DNA of 54,356 nt, taken from positions 1 to 54,356 of the forward strand of contig JBJMJD010000060.1 of the NCBI GenBank assembly GCA_045806525.1, given 5' to 3'. This DNA is from JAICYJ01 sp045806525 (GTDB lineage: Bacteria; Actinomycetota; Thermoleophilia; Gaiellales; JAICJC01). Under the pieces are notes generated by a model. The model did no database searches, was not told the origin of the DNA, and saw only the letters and a list, made by a program, of their open reading frames with translations. The position numbers and the translations under genes were made by a program. Positions 15,451 to 24,792 of this stretch are shown in pieces (position 1 is the first letter of the stretch; each line of letters starts with the position of its first letter).

Positions 15451-18441
15451 TCACCCGCGCTCCGTCAGGCCGCGCGTGTGCGCATAGCTTGCCGCTTCGG
15501 TGCGGTTCGCGCAACCGGTCTTGCGCAGAATGCTGCGGATGTGGTTTGCAGCCGTGTGCTCGCTGATGTGCAGCGTGCGTCCGATCTCCCGGTTCGACCG
15601 GCCCTGCGCGACCAGGCGCAGGATCTCCGCTTCGCGCCCGGACAGGCCGTCCGGCAGCCGCGACGCCCCCGGTCCGGCCGGCAGCAGCGACCGGATGCGG
15701 CCGAGCAGGGCCGGCATCCCGATCCGCTCGGCGAGGTCGGACGCCTCAGCCAGCGCCGCCTGCGCGGCCGGCTCGGCCGCCCGGCCCTGCGCGCCAAGCG
15801 TGCGCGCGTACTCGTAGTCCGAGTGCGCCAGCCAGGTGGTCGCACCCATGGTGCGGTTGTAATCGATCGCCCGCTCCAGGTGCAGCTCCGCCAGCTCCAG
15901 CTCACCGTAGGCGGCCGCCAGGGTGCCCAGGTACCGCTCGGACGACCCGTAGCAGGCGACGCCGTGGCCGATCATCACGTTCCGCTCCGCGATTGACAGC
16001 AGCTCCCGATAGACCTGCTCCGACAGATCAGCGTCGCCCACCGCGACGCAGGCGTCGGCGATGTAGGTCAGCGACCCCACCCACAGCGCTTGCCGGTAGA
16101 CGTCGAGGCCGTCGCTCCGGATCAGCGCCAGCTGAGCGCGCGCCTCGTCCAGCATCCCCAGCTCGGCCATGAGCGCCGCCAGCCCGGGGCGCCACGACCC
16201 GCCGCGCCGGTCGCCGCCCGCCAGCACTCGCACCACCGGCGCCAACTCGGCCAGCCGTCCCTGCTCGCGGCGGATGCTGAACATCTGCACGCCGTAGACT
16301 CCGGACGCGTCGCGCCCTGTCAGCAGCCGGCTCCACTCGCGTGAGCGCTCGGCCGCCTCCTCCGCCTCGGCCAGCCGTCCCTCGCAGAGCGCGATCGCCG
16401 AGCGGTAGTGCTCGGCCACGTGGATGATGAACGGCTGGTGCATGCGCCGCGAGATCTCCAGCACCTCGGCCAGCTCGCGGCCGGCGGTGCGCAGGTCGCC
16501 CTTGCCGATCAGCGCCGTGATCCGCCATTCGGAGGCCTCCGCCTGCGACTCGATGTCGCCAAGCTCCTCGGCGATGGTGCGGGCCTCGGCCAGCATCTCG
16601 AGCACCTCGTCGTGGGTGCTGGAGCCGCGTGCCCAGTAGCTGCGCATCAGCACCACGGACAGGCCGGGGCGGTAGTCGATGCGCCGCGCGATCGCGATCG
16701 CCTCATCCCGCAGCTCGGCGCTGCGGTCGGACTCCCCTACGAGCGCGCGCGCCCGGGCCAGCCCCGACAGCAGCAGCACGCGCATCGTCGAGTCGCCGGG
16801 GTCGAGCGCCGCCAGCGCCTCCTCCAGGAGCTCGATTGCGCCCTCGTCGAGCATGGCCACCCGCCAGCAGGCGGTCTCCACTCCGATCGCGGCGCGCGCC
16901 AGCAGGTCCGGATTGTGCAGCCGCCGTGCCGTCTCGGCGGCCGCCTGGAACGCCTCAAGCGAGTCGCCGGACTGCCCGGCCCGGTAGTGGGCTGCGCCCA
17001 GCTCGAGCTCGATCTCGGCGTGCGCGGTCTCGTTGTCGACGCCCAGCTCGAGAGCCGTTCGCAGTGGGCCGACCGCCTCGCCGAACGCCAGCGCGGCGTT
17101 GGCGGCCGCTGCCGCGCGCAGGTTGTACTCGACCGCCCGCTGGGGACCATCGATGGGCGCGGCGGCGGCGAAGTGGTGGGCGAGATCGGCCAGCCCCCGC
17201 GCCGTGTCGGCGGCGCCGGAGGCCTCCATCGACTCCGCGACCTGCAGGTGCAGCTCCGCCCGGCGCAGGCCGGCCAGCCGGTCATACAGGGCGCGGCGCA
17301 CGAGCTCGTGCGAGAACCGGTATCGGAGCTGCCTGGCCGGGATCTCCTCGATCATGCCGCTGCGCAGCGACTGCTCCAGCGCGGCCCCCAGCGTGGCATC
17401 GCTGAACCCGCCGCCGCGGAGCACCGACAGGTCGAACTCGGGCCCGGTCACCGCGGCCAGCTCCAGCACCAGCGCCGTCTCCGGCTGCAGCCGCGCCAGC
17501 CGCTGGTTGACCACCTCGCGCACGCTCTCGGGGGTGCCGAGCGCGCTCAGCGGCCGTGTCAGGATGGCCACGCCGTCCACGATCTCGAGCGCTCCCGTCT
17601 CCACCAGCTCTCGCCACAGCTCCGTGACGAGGAACACGTTGCCCTGCGTGAGGCTGGTGATGGCCGCCGCCAGCTCGGGGAGCGCCGGCCCCAGCGGCGC
17701 GCCCGCCGCGCGCTCGACGAACTCCGACACCTGCTCGCCTGTGAGCCCTCCGACGCGCACCCGCACGACGCCGTCGGAGCGCCGCATGTCGATCAGCGCC
17801 TCCGACAGCTCGGCCGGCACATCCGCCTCGGTGTCGCGGAACGTGGCCACCAGCAGCATGCGCGCCTCACTGGCCCCGGCCGCGAGGTGCCGCAGCAGCA
17901 GCAGCGTCGGGGTGTCCGCCCAGTGGCCGTCCTCGAACACCAGCAGCAGCGGTCGCCGGCGGCCGGCCGCCACCAGCAGGTCGCTGACGGCCGCGTTCAG
18001 GCGATGACGCTCGGTGTCCTGGTCGGCCACGACCGGCTCCGGCAGGTCGCCGACGTGACTGCGCAGGTCCGGCAAGAGCCGGGTCAGCTCGCCCCCGGCC
18101 GGCCCCAGGTCGTCGCGAAGCTCGTGCGGGTCGCTGGCCCGCACCAGCTGGTCGAGCGCCTCGACGAACGGCCGGTAGGGGGTGCGGACGACCGCGTCGC
18201 AGGCGCCGTACAGCACCAGCGCGCCGTCCTGCGCGGCCTGATGGGCGATCTCGCGCACCAGCCGGCTCTTCCCCGACCCGGGCTCGCCGCCCACAAGGGC
18301 GATGCGGCGGCCCTCGCTCTGCGCACGCGGCAGCAGCGACCGCAGCGTGGCCATCTCGCGGGGGCGATCCACGAACGGGAAGGACGGCTGGAGGCGCAGC
18401 GGCCCCGGCAGCGCGGCGTGAGCGCTCACGTCGGTGCTCAT
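15451..18441 (-). CDS. Large LuxR-family regulator with AAA/STAND ATPase and TPR region
   Basis: A 996-residue LAL-type regulator. Residues 25-200 are an ATPase module with Walker A GGEPGSGKSRLV and Walker B LLLVFEDGHWAD. A long helical, tetratricopeptide-like region with many alanine/leucine repeats spans about residues 330-900. The C-terminus is a LuxR HTH: LSGREAEILRLVAQGRSNRE, then IGRTLHISEHTAANHIRSIL. Such proteins sense a ligand in the helical region and activate transcription in an ATP-dependent manner. No ribosome site precedes the ATG. A 61-codon open frame on the same strand ends in an ATGA overlap with this start, which may mean translation is coupled to a leader peptide or that the true start differs. 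The target genes cannot be told. Confidence 0.9.
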   Translation of the reverse strand: MSTDVSAHAALPGPLRLQPSFPFVDRPREMATLRSLLPRAQSEGRRIALVGGEPGSGKSRLVREIAHQAAQDGALVLYGACDAVVRTPYRPFVEALDQLVRASDPHELRDDLGPAGGELTRLLPDLRSHVGDLPEPVVADQDTERHRLNAAVSDLLVAAGRRRPLLLVFEDGHWADTPTLLLLRHLAAGASEARMLLVATFRDTEADVPAELSEALIDMRRSDGVVRVRVGGLTGEQVSEFVERAAGAPLGPALPELAAAITSLTQGNVFLVTELWRELVETGALEIVDGVAILTRPLSALGTPESVREVVNQRLARLQPETALVLELAAVTGPEFDLSVLRGGGFSDATLGAALEQSLRSGMIEEIPARQLRYRFSHELVRRALYDRLAGLRRAELHLQVAESMEASGAADTARGLADLAHHFAAAAPIDGPQRAVEYNLRAAAAANAALAFGEAVGPLRTALELGVDNETAHAEIELELGAAHYRAGQSGDSLEAFQAAAETARRLHNPDLLARAAIGVETACWRVAMLDEGAIELLEEALAALDPGDSTMRVLLLSGLARARALVGESDRSAELRDEAIAIARRIDYRPGLSVVLMRSYWARGSSTHDEVLEMLAEARTIAEELGDIESQAEASEWRITALIGKGDLRTAGRELAEVLEISRRMHQPFIIHVAEHYRSAIALCEGRLAEAEEAAERSREWSRLLTGRDASGVYGVQMFSIRREQGRLAELAPVVRVLAGGDRRGGSWRPGLAALMAELGMLDEARAQLALIRSDGLDVYRQALWVGSLTYIADACVAVGDADLSEQVYRELLSIAERNVMIGHGVACYGSSERYLGTLAAAYGELELAELHLERAIDYNRTMGATTWLAHSDYEYARTLGAQGRAAEPAAQAALAEASDLAERIGMPALLGRIRSLLPAGPGASRLPDGLSGREAEILRLVAQGRSNREIGRTLHISEHTAANHIRSILRKTGCANRTEAASYAHTRGLTERG

Positions 18442-18623
18442 GTGGTTGGTTTCACGGGATGCGTGGATGCTGGGCGCAGGATGGGGCGCGTTGGAGGTCG
18501 CGAGCGTTCGCAGGGCAGGCTGGGCATGTCCTGGCCAAGGATGATCGTGGCGTCCAAGGTGTCCCAGACAAGATCCAGCGCCGCGTAGCTCGTGGAATCA
18601 ACCATATAGTCAGGATTGATCAT
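18438..18623 (-). CDS. Possible small upstream ORF coupled to the LuxR-type regulator
   Basis: A 61-codon frame (an internal ATG would give 55 residues) ends with TGA overlapping the regulator's ATG as ATGA. The predicted peptide has a mixed hydrophobic N-terminal half (ALDLVWDTLDATIILGQD) and a proline/arginine-rich tail, and I recognise no family. There is no clear ribosome site, and the upstream DNA is locally AT-rich (TATATGG, near 18603-18612), so the region may be promoter and leader instead. Recorded because the exact overlap is the same device used by many real gene pairs in this window. Confidence 0.25.
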   Translation of the reverse strand: MINPDYMVDSTSYAALDLVWDTLDATIILGQDMPSLPCERSRPPTRPILRPASTHPVKPTT

Positions 18624-18738
18624 CGCACCAGGCGATCACAGGTGCACGAAGTGGATCAATCCCGGTCATGCGATCCCCTGCCGCCTTCGGTACCGTCGGC
18701 CTCCATAGGCACAAGCGATACAGACCATCGGAGGTCAC
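18442..18738. other. Divergent intergenic region between the LuxR-type regulator and the FAD oxidase
   Basis: About 300 bases, locally richer in A/T than the genes. It holds a small hairpin ATCGC-accag-GCGAT at 18622-18636 inside a wider TGATC...GATCA dyad (18619-18638), an AT-rich segment ACCATATAGTC around 18601-18611 that could serve as a -10 for the - strand gene, and the GGAGG ribosome site of the + strand oxidase just before 18739. Nothing else recognisable except the small ORF listed separately. Confidence 0.4.
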
Positions 18739-20133
18739 ATGAGTACGATCGCAACACTCGCCGCGGAGGCTCGCTCGGCTCTTGCCGGCAGCTTCAACGG
18801 CACCCTGACGGGACCCGAGGACGCCGGATACGACGAGGCTCGCTCGGTCTACAACGCGATGATCGACCGGCGGCCGGCCCTGGTGGCCCGCTGCACCTCG
18901 GCCGCCGACGTAGCGGCGGTGATCGGATTCGCCCGCTCGCAGGACGTGCTGATCGCGGTCCGCGGAGGCGGGCACAACGGCGGCGGCCTGGGCGTCTGTG
19001 ACGACGGCGTCGTCATCGACCTGGCCGGGATCAACAGCATCGACGTCGATGCCGGCGCCCGCACGGTGCGGGTCGGCGGCGGCTGCGTCTGGAAGGACGT
19101 CGACGCCGCCACGCACGAGGTCGGCGGCACCGTGCCCTGCGGCATCATCGGCACCACCGGCGTCGGCGGCCTGACGCTGGGCGGCGGCATCGGGCACGTC
19201 GCGCGCTCCGGCGGCCTCACCATCGACAACCTGCTCGAGGCCGAGGTCGTGCTGGCCGACGGCTCGATCGTGCGGGCGGCGGCCGACGAGAACCAGGAGC
19301 TGTTCTGGGCGCTCCGCGGCGGCGGTGGCAACTTCGGCGTGGTCACGGCGTTCACGTTCAAGATGCAGCCGGTGAGCATGGTCGTGGCCGGCCCCACCTT
19401 CTGGTCGCTGGACGACGCGGCCGCCGTGATGCGGGCCTACCGGGAGTTCCTCCCGGCCGCCCCGCGCGAGCTGAACGGCTGGTTTGCATTCGTGACCGTG
19501 CCGCCGGTGCCGGTGTTCCCCGAGGAGCTGCACGGCCGCAAGATGGCGGCCATCGTGTGGTGTCACACGGGCAGCGAGGAGGAGGCCGCGGCGGCGATGG
19601 CGCCGATGCTGGAGGCGGTCGAGCCGGTGCTGCACGCGGCCGGCCCGATGCCGTTCCCGGTGCTGAACGGGTTCTTCGACGCGCTCTACCCGAAGGGCGA
19701 CCAGTGGTACTGGCGGGCCGACTTCGTGCGCGAGCTGCCGGATGCCGCCATCGAACAGCACGTCAGGTTCGCGAACGAGATGCGCCCAGGCCAGTCGACC
19801 ATGCACATGTACCCGATCGACGGAGCCGTGCACGACGTCGGCTCGGGTGACACCGCGTTCAGCTACCGCGACGTCACCTGGGCGCAGGTGATCGTGGGTG
19901 TCGACCCCGATCCGGCCAACGCCGATGCGATCAAGCGGTGGACGATCGACTACTGGGATGCCACGCACCCCTACTCCGCCGGCGGCGCGTACGTCAACTT
20001 CATGATGGACGAGGGGCAGGAGCGCGTGAAAGCCACGTACCGGGACAACTACGACCGGCTGGCCCGCGCCAAGGCCCAGTACGACCCGGACAACGTCTTC
20101 CGGGTCAACCAGAACATCAAGCCCGCAAGCTGA
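18739..20133 (+). CDS. FAD-binding oxidase of the berberine-bridge/6-hydroxynicotine-oxidase type
   Basis: 464 residues with a PCMH-type FAD domain (about residues 40-210) and a C-terminal BBE motif (YDPDNVFRVNQNI). The RGGGHNGGG motif carries the histidine that binds FAD covalently in this family. The cysteine required for bicovalent attachment in berberine-bridge enzymes is not at its usual place: the corresponding stretch reads GTTGVGGLTLGGG, with a cysteine only a little earlier in VPCGIIG. Single covalent attachment is therefore likely, as in 6-hydroxy-D-nicotine oxidase. No signal peptide is visible. A GGAGG site lies six bases before the ATG. The substrate (sugar, alcohol or alkaloid-like) is not deducible. 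Confidence 0.88.
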   Translation: MSTIATLAAEARSALAGSFNGTLTGPEDAGYDEARSVYNAMIDRRPALVARCTSAADVAAVIGFARSQDVLIAVRGGGHNGGGLGVCDDGVVIDLAGINSIDVDAGARTVRVGGGCVWKDVDAATHEVGGTVPCGIIGTTGVGGLTLGGGIGHVARSGGLTIDNLLEAEVVLADGSIVRAAADENQELFWALRGGGGNFGVVTAFTFKMQPVSMVVAGPTFWSLDDAAAVMRAYREFLPAAPRELNGWFAFVTVPPVPVFPEELHGRKMAAIVWCHTGSEEEAAAAMAPMLEAVEPVLHAAGPMPFPVLNGFFDALYPKGDQWYWRADFVRELPDAAIEQHVRFANEMRPGQSTMHMYPIDGAVHDVGSGDTAFSYRDVTWAQVIVGVDPDPANADAIKRWTIDYWDATHPYSAGGAYVNFMMDEGQERVKATYRDNYDRLARAKAQYDPDNVFRVNQNIKPAS

Positions 20134-20143
20134 GGCAGGCCCT

Positions 20144-20174
20144 GGCCGGGGGGTGCGTCGGGCACCCCTCGGCC
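20144..20174 (+). terminator. GC-rich hairpin after the FAD oxidase
   Basis: GGGGTGC (20150-20156), a five-base loop, and GCACCCC (20162-20168) form a perfect 7-bp stem, extended by outer GGCC/GGCC pairs across a two-base internal loop. It sits 10 bases after the oxidase stop and ahead of the molybdoenzyme start. There is no T-run, so it may be an L-shaped terminator of the kind common in actinobacteria, or merely a stability element. Confidence 0.45.
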
Positions 20175-20196
20175 CCTCGGCCGGTACCCTCCCGCC

Positions 20197-21261
20197 ATGG
20201 ACCCTGAGCCAGCCGGCATCAGCCGCGAGGAGCTGCAGCTCGCCGCCCGCAACCACGGCATGCCGCTGGAGGCGCTGCGCCACGAGATCACACCGGTGGG
20301 ACTCCACTACCTGCTGGTGCACTACGACATCCCGGCGGTGGGCGATGACTGGAGGCTGCGGGTGGGCGGCCGCGTGCGGCGGCCGCTGGAGCTGGATCTG
20401 GATGCCATTCGGGCACTCCCGTCCGTGACCCAGCCGGTCACGATGGAGTGCGCCGGCAACGGCCGGGCTGCCATGGAGCCGCACGTGACCAGCCAGCCGT
20501 GGATCGTGGAGGCGGTCGGCACCGGCGAGTGGACGGGCGCGCCGCTGGCACCGCTGCTGGAGCAGGCCGGCCTCCTGGACGACGCCGTCGAGATCGTGTT
20601 CGAGGGGCTCGATCGAGGCCTTGAGGGCGGCGATGAGCAGACCTACGGGCGCAGCCTCACGATCGAGCAGGCGCTCAGGGATGGCGCGATCCTGGCCTAC
20701 GAGCTGAACGGCGCACCGTTGCCGTCGCAGCACGGCTACCCGCTGCGGCTGGTGGTTCCGGGCTGGTACGGCATGACCAACGTCAAGTGGCTGTCATCGA
20801 TCACGGCCGTCAGCGAGCCGTTCGCGGGCTACCAGCAGGCGCGGTCCTACCGCTGGCGCCGGGAGCAGCACGAGGTCGGCCGGCCGGTCACGCGCATGAT
20901 GCCCCGAGCGCTGATGGCGCCGCCCGGCATCCCCGAGTTCATGAGCCGCGAGCGCACCGTTTCGGCCACCGAGGCGGTTTCGGTGCAGGGGCGGGCCTGG
21001 TCAGGCTGGGGGCCGATCGAGCTGGTCGAGTTCTCGGCCGACGGAGGCGACAGCTGGCGGGCGGCGGGGCTGGGCGGCCAGGACGGCCCACACGTCTGGC
21101 GGGGCTGGTCGATCAGCTGGCAGCCGGCTGGAGCGGGCCGCTACGAGCTGTGCTGCCGCGCCACCGACGCGACCGGCGCCACCCAGCCGCTGCACCCGCA
21201 GTGGAACCTGGGCGGCTACGAGAACAACGCCGTCCAGCGCGTCCCGGTCACCGTCAAGTAG
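20197..21261 (+). CDS. Sulfite oxidase-family molybdopterin oxidoreductase
   Basis: 354 residues. The Moco domain (about residues 35-220) contains TMECAGNGR, whose Cys85 is the expected molybdenum ligand, and the loop GYPLRLVVPGWYGMTNVKWL typical of the SUOX fold. The C-terminal part (about 235-350) is the Ig-like dimerisation domain, recognisable by SGWGPIELVEFSADGGDSW and PLHPQWNLGGYENNAVQRV. There is no heme b5 domain and no Tat or Sec signal, so the enzyme is probably cytoplasmic. Sulfite oxidation is possible, but family members also act on other substrates. No cytochrome partner gene is adjacent. No ribosome site is clear at the ATG. Confidence 0.9.
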   Translation: MDPEPAGISREELQLAARNHGMPLEALRHEITPVGLHYLLVHYDIPAVGDDWRLRVGGRVRRPLELDLDAIRALPSVTQPVTMECAGNGRAAMEPHVTSQPWIVEAVGTGEWTGAPLAPLLEQAGLLDDAVEIVFEGLDRGLEGGDEQTYGRSLTIEQALRDGAILAYELNGAPLPSQHGYPLRLVVPGWYGMTNVKWLSSITAVSEPFAGYQQARSYRWRREQHEVGRPVTRMMPRALMAPPGIPEFMSRERTVSATEAVSVQGRAWSGWGPIELVEFSADGGDSWRAAGLGGQDGPHVWRGWSISWQPAGAGRYELCCRATDATGATQPLHPQWNLGGYENNAVQRVPVTVK

Positions 21262-21334
21262 CCGCAGTGCCACGAACGACCGCGCCCTCCCGCCCCACAC
21301 TATGGTCGCACGGAGTCCCGGAGGAGGAGCAGCG

Positions 21335-22501
21335 ATGAGCTCAGAGCCGGCCGCCGACGTGGCCGTTGTCGGATTGGGCGGCGTGGGCAGCGCCGCGGCC
21401 TGCTGGGCAGCGCGGATGGGCGCGCGCGTGGTCGGCCTGGAGCAGTTTCCGCTCGGTCACGATCGCGGCGGGTCGCACGACCATTCGCGGTTGATCCGGC
21501 TGGCCTACCACCACCCGGACTACGTGCGGCTGGCGGCCACCGCCTACGACGTCTGGGGCGAGGTCGAGCGTGCCGCCGGCGAACAGCTGGTGCACGTGAC
21601 CGGAGGCATCGACATGTTCGGCCCGGACGCGCCGCTGGGCCGCGATGTGTACGCCGCGGGCATGACCGAGGGCGGCGCGGAGGTGGAGCTGCTGAGGGGT
21701 GCGGACGTGTCCGCCCGCTGGCCGCAGCTGGCGCCGCTCCCAGACGTTCCTGCGCTCGCCCACGCGCGGGCCGGGTTCGTCGCCAGCGAGCGCGCCACCG
21801 CCGCCCACCAGCGGCTGGCCCGGGCGGCCGGCGCGGAGCTGGTCGAGCGGTGCGCCGTCGCCGCAGTGCGACCCGCCGGCCGGGACCTGCTGGTGGAGGC
21901 GGCCGGGCGCACGGTTCGCTGCCGGTCGGTGATCCTCGCGGCGGGAGCGTGGTTGAACGAGCTGCTGGAGCCCCTGGGCGCGACCCTGCCGCTCACGGTC
22001 AGCCAGGAGCAGATCTCCTACCTGGCCGCCGACGACCTCGATCGCTTCCGTCCCGACCGGTTCCCGGTCTGGATCTGGCACGGCGCCCGTACCTACTACG
22101 GCTTTCCCGCCTTCGGTGAGCGGGCGGTCAAGGCGGCGGAGGACCAGGGCGGCGCCGAGGTGACCGCGCGCACGCGCAGCTTCGACCCCGACCCCGGCGC
22201 GACCGAGCGCCTGCACCGCTTCGTCTCGGATCTGATCCCCGGGTTGGGGCCACCGGTGCTGACCAAGACCTGCCTGTACACGATGACGCCCGACCGCGAC
22301 TTCGTGATCTCGGCGTTGCCGCAGCACCCCGGCGTCGTGGCGGCGGTGGCCGACGGCCATGGCTTCAAGTTCGCCTCGCTGCTGGGCAGGATGCTGGCCG
22401 AGATCGCCCTCGGCCGAACGCCGTCGCCCGATCTGGAGCGCTTCCGCGCCGACCGGCCGGCCCTCGCGCCCGGGCACGACCCCAGCCCCGCCCGCGTGTA
22501 G
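21335..22501 (+). CDS. Monomeric sarcosine oxidase / N-methyl-amino acid oxidase-like flavoprotein
   Basis: 388 residues beginning with a DAO-type FAD fold: VAVVGLGGVGSAAACWAA, then EQFPLGHDRGGSHDHSRLIR, the H...R pair found in monomeric sarcosine oxidase and N-methyltryptophan oxidase (SolA). Cys313 in LTKTCLYTMTPDRDF is the expected covalent FAD cysteine. I chose the ATG at 21335 because GAGGAGGAG lies just upstream. It would oxidise a secondary N-methylated amino acid with oxygen, giving formaldehyde and peroxide. It is about 8 kb from the dehydrogenase/ETF locus and could be an oxygen-dependent alternative for the last methyl group, but is a separate unit. Confidence 0.9.
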   Translation: MSSEPAADVAVVGLGGVGSAAACWAARMGARVVGLEQFPLGHDRGGSHDHSRLIRLAYHHPDYVRLAATAYDVWGEVERAAGEQLVHVTGGIDMFGPDAPLGRDVYAAGMTEGGAEVELLRGADVSARWPQLAPLPDVPALAHARAGFVASERATAAHQRLARAAGAELVERCAVAAVRPAGRDLLVEAAGRTVRCRSVILAAGAWLNELLEPLGATLPLTVSQEQISYLAADDLDRFRPDRFPVWIWHGARTYYGFPAFGERAVKAAEDQGGAEVTARTRSFDPDPGATERLHRFVSDLIPGLGPPVLTKTCLYTMTPDRDFVISALPQHPGVVAAVADGHGFKFASLLGRMLAEIALGRTPSPDLERFRADRPALAPGHDPSPARV

Positions 22502-22590
22502 CAGGTTCCAGCTGCCGACCCTGTTCTGCTCGCTCGAGGTCCCGCACGCGCCCCGCGCCAGCTTCCACGCCGCATCGACCAGCCGGGGGA

Positions 22591-24648
22591 CTAGCGGCGC
22601 CGCGCGAACGCCGACCAGTCGCCGTAGCGGAACACTTCATGTAGGCCGGGATCGGCGGACAGCGCGGCAACCGCTCGCGGCGTCGTGCTCGTGTTCACCA
22701 GCAGGTAGCGGACGTGGAAACGGTCGAGGATGGCCGCGCGCGCGGACGGCGACGTGCCCGGCGCAAGCGCGATGTTCACCGCGCGCTTGCGTGCCACCGG
22801 CATGTTCCGAGGCTCGCCCCGCGACCGCTCCAGCGGCAGCGCCATCGGGTACACGGTGGCCTCGCCCGCCAGCTGGTAGCCGATGTATGACTCGGCCAGC
22901 ACCACGGGGAACGGCGCGCCGTCGTGCTGCCGGAAGAACCCGATCACCGGCTCCGTCAGGCGCGGCTGCGCCTCGCTGACAACCGGTCCCTGCCGCAGGT
23001 CGGAGACGAGCTCGCTCCGCTGCGCTTGCACCGAGCCCGCGATCAGCGCGATCGCGATCAGAACAGCTGCGCCCAGCGCGGCCGGTGCGGCCGCGTTCAC
23101 CCGGGCGTTGCGTCCCCGCAGCGCCGGCCAGGCCGATACCGCGACGCCGGCCACCGTCAGCGCAGCGATTGCGAATGTCAGCGGATCGCCCTCGGGCACG
23201 TACGTCTGGTATCCCAGCGAGGCCGCCGCCACGGCCAGCGCGAACGGGACGGCCACCCTGCCGCCCGCCACCGCCGCCACCTCGACCACCACGATGGCCG
23301 CGGTCAGCGCCCACGGTAGCCCGCTGCGCGGGAACCGCTTGGCCTGGCCGTACCCGAGCAGCGCGGTGAGCAGCGCCGGTACCCAGGGGAAGGAGCAGAG
23401 CACCAGCGCCGCGCCCATGATCGCGGCCGGCACCGCGTGGCGCCGCCGGAACAGCAGCATCAGGGGCACGACCGACAGCACCCCGACGGCGACCTCGGGG
23501 CGGCCGTCGAGCATCCATCCGGCCCGGGCGATGACCGGGTTCCCATGCACCACCAGGTACACGGTGTCCAGCACCGGCGGCCGCGACAGCCTGGTGCCGC
23601 CCCGAAGCGCGACCGCCCAGATCACCCCGTAGATCACGCCGGTCAGCGCAACCGACGCGGCCAGCAGGCGCCAGCCCCGCAGCATCACGATCACGACCCC
23701 AGCGACACAGGCCACCACCAGCACCGTGTAGCTGGCGTGGATCAGCGTGACCGCAAGCACACCGAGCAGCACCCCCCGGCTCAGCCGCCGGTCAAAGCCG
23801 CCGCGCGCAGCCGCGGCGAGCAGGGCAAGCAGGGCGGGGATGAGCACGTAGAACGTGAACTCGGGCGGCTGCTGCAACGTCTCCAGCGAGCCCCGCGCCA
23901 GCGCATCCCAGCAGGCCAGGAAGGCGGCCGCGACGCCGACCGGGCGTCCGGCTGCGGCGGAGCCCAGCGCGTAAGCGGCAAGCGGCAGCAGCAGCGCGCA
24001 GCCCGGCGCCAGGCTGGAGTAGGCGGACGATGGGTCCGAGCCGGTGATCCGGATCGCGACCGCCTCGATCGCGTGCAGCACCGGCACGACGTAGCCGGCG
24101 TGGGGTGAGCCGTGCCATACCGACGACAGGCCGCCGAGCGTCAGGTGCGGCAGGTCGAGCAGCTTGCGCACGCGGCCGGCGTGGAACAGCGCGTCGCCGT
24201 GAAGCACCGTCTCGTAGCGCGATGCCAGCAGGGCCATCAGCGCACCACCGGCGGCCACGCCGGCCAGCTGCATGCCGCTTCCGGATACATGGATGCGCGG
24301 CGTGGACGCCGCCAGCACGCCGGCGCAGAACACGCCCACCAGCAGCGCAAGCGCGGTCAGCGGCAGGCCCAGGATCAACGCCGCCATCAGCCCCAGCGAC
24401 CAGACGGCGCAACCGAGCGGAATCGCCGCCGCCAGCAGCACCGGCGCCTCCAGCTGCTCGTCGACTCCCAGAACGCGCGCGCAGGCGACGCCGGGCACCA
24501 GCAGCACGCCGAGCAGGGCGGCAGCAAGCGGAAGGCCCACCGGCAGCAGCTGTGCGGCGCCGCGAAGCACCAGCACGGCGGCCACCAGCACCGACACCAG
24601 CAGGGTCGCTCGGATCGCGAACGCGCGGTCGGGCAGCGCCGGCTTCAT
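22591..24648 (-). CDS. Large polytopic membrane protein, function unknown
   Basis: 685 residues with at least a dozen hydrophobic helices spread from residue 10 to about 570 and a soluble C-terminal region (about 580-685) containing VVLAESYIGYQLAGEATVY and RFHVRYLLVNTSTT. The layout, many helices followed by an extracytoplasmic C-terminal domain with a 'this date/body could not persist'-type alpha/beta fold, resembles GT-C-like glycosyltransferases and related actinobacterial membrane proteins, yet I see no clear DxD or other catalytic motif and do not assign a function. It stands alone; 89 bases separate it from the convergent flavoprotein gene. Confidence 0.8.
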   Translation of the reverse strand: MKPALPDRAFAIRATLLVSVLVAAVLVLRGAAQLLPVGLPLAAALLGVLLVPGVACARVLGVDEQLEAPVLLAAAIPLGCAVWSLGLMAALILGLPLTALALLVGVFCAGVLAASTPRIHVSGSGMQLAGVAAGGALMALLASRYETVLHGDALFHAGRVRKLLDLPHLTLGGLSSVWHGSPHAGYVVPVLHAIEAVAIRITGSDPSSAYSSLAPGCALLLPLAAYALGSAAAGRPVGVAAAFLACWDALARGSLETLQQPPEFTFYVLIPALLALLAAAARGGFDRRLSRGVLLGVLAVTLIHASYTVLVVACVAGVVIVMLRGWRLLAASVALTGVIYGVIWAVALRGGTRLSRPPVLDTVYLVVHGNPVIARAGWMLDGRPEVAVGVLSVVPLMLLFRRRHAVPAAIMGAALVLCSFPWVPALLTALLGYGQAKRFPRSGLPWALTAAIVVVEVAAVAGGRVAVPFALAVAAASLGYQTYVPEGDPLTFAIAALTVAGVAVSAWPALRGRNARVNAAAPAALGAAVLIAIALIAGSVQAQRSELVSDLRQGPVVSEAQPRLTEPVIGFFRQHDGAPFPVVLAESYIGYQLAGEATVYPMALPLERSRGEPRNMPVARKRAVNIALAPGTSPSARAAILDRFHVRYLLVNTSTTPRAVAALSADPGLHEVFRYGDWSAFARRR

Positions 24649-24792
24649 GCCCGCGCCGCCGCGCCCGGCAGGCAGATCAGCGCGGGAAGCCAGGGCAGAT
24701 CGAGGGCCACGCCGCGTGACGATACAGCCACGCCGCTAGGCCCGGCGACGGCGCGGGCCACGAGGGGCGCGCCGCCGCCGAGCCCGGCCTGC

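Noticed and set aside
16408..18588. 726-residue + strand open frame
   Set aside because: It is antisense to the LuxR-type regulator, with Gln/Arg-rich shadow composition.
18739..20133. Bicovalent flavinylation of the FAD oxidase
   Set aside because: The histidine site is present, but the cysteine is not at the bicovalent position, so only single attachment is proposed.
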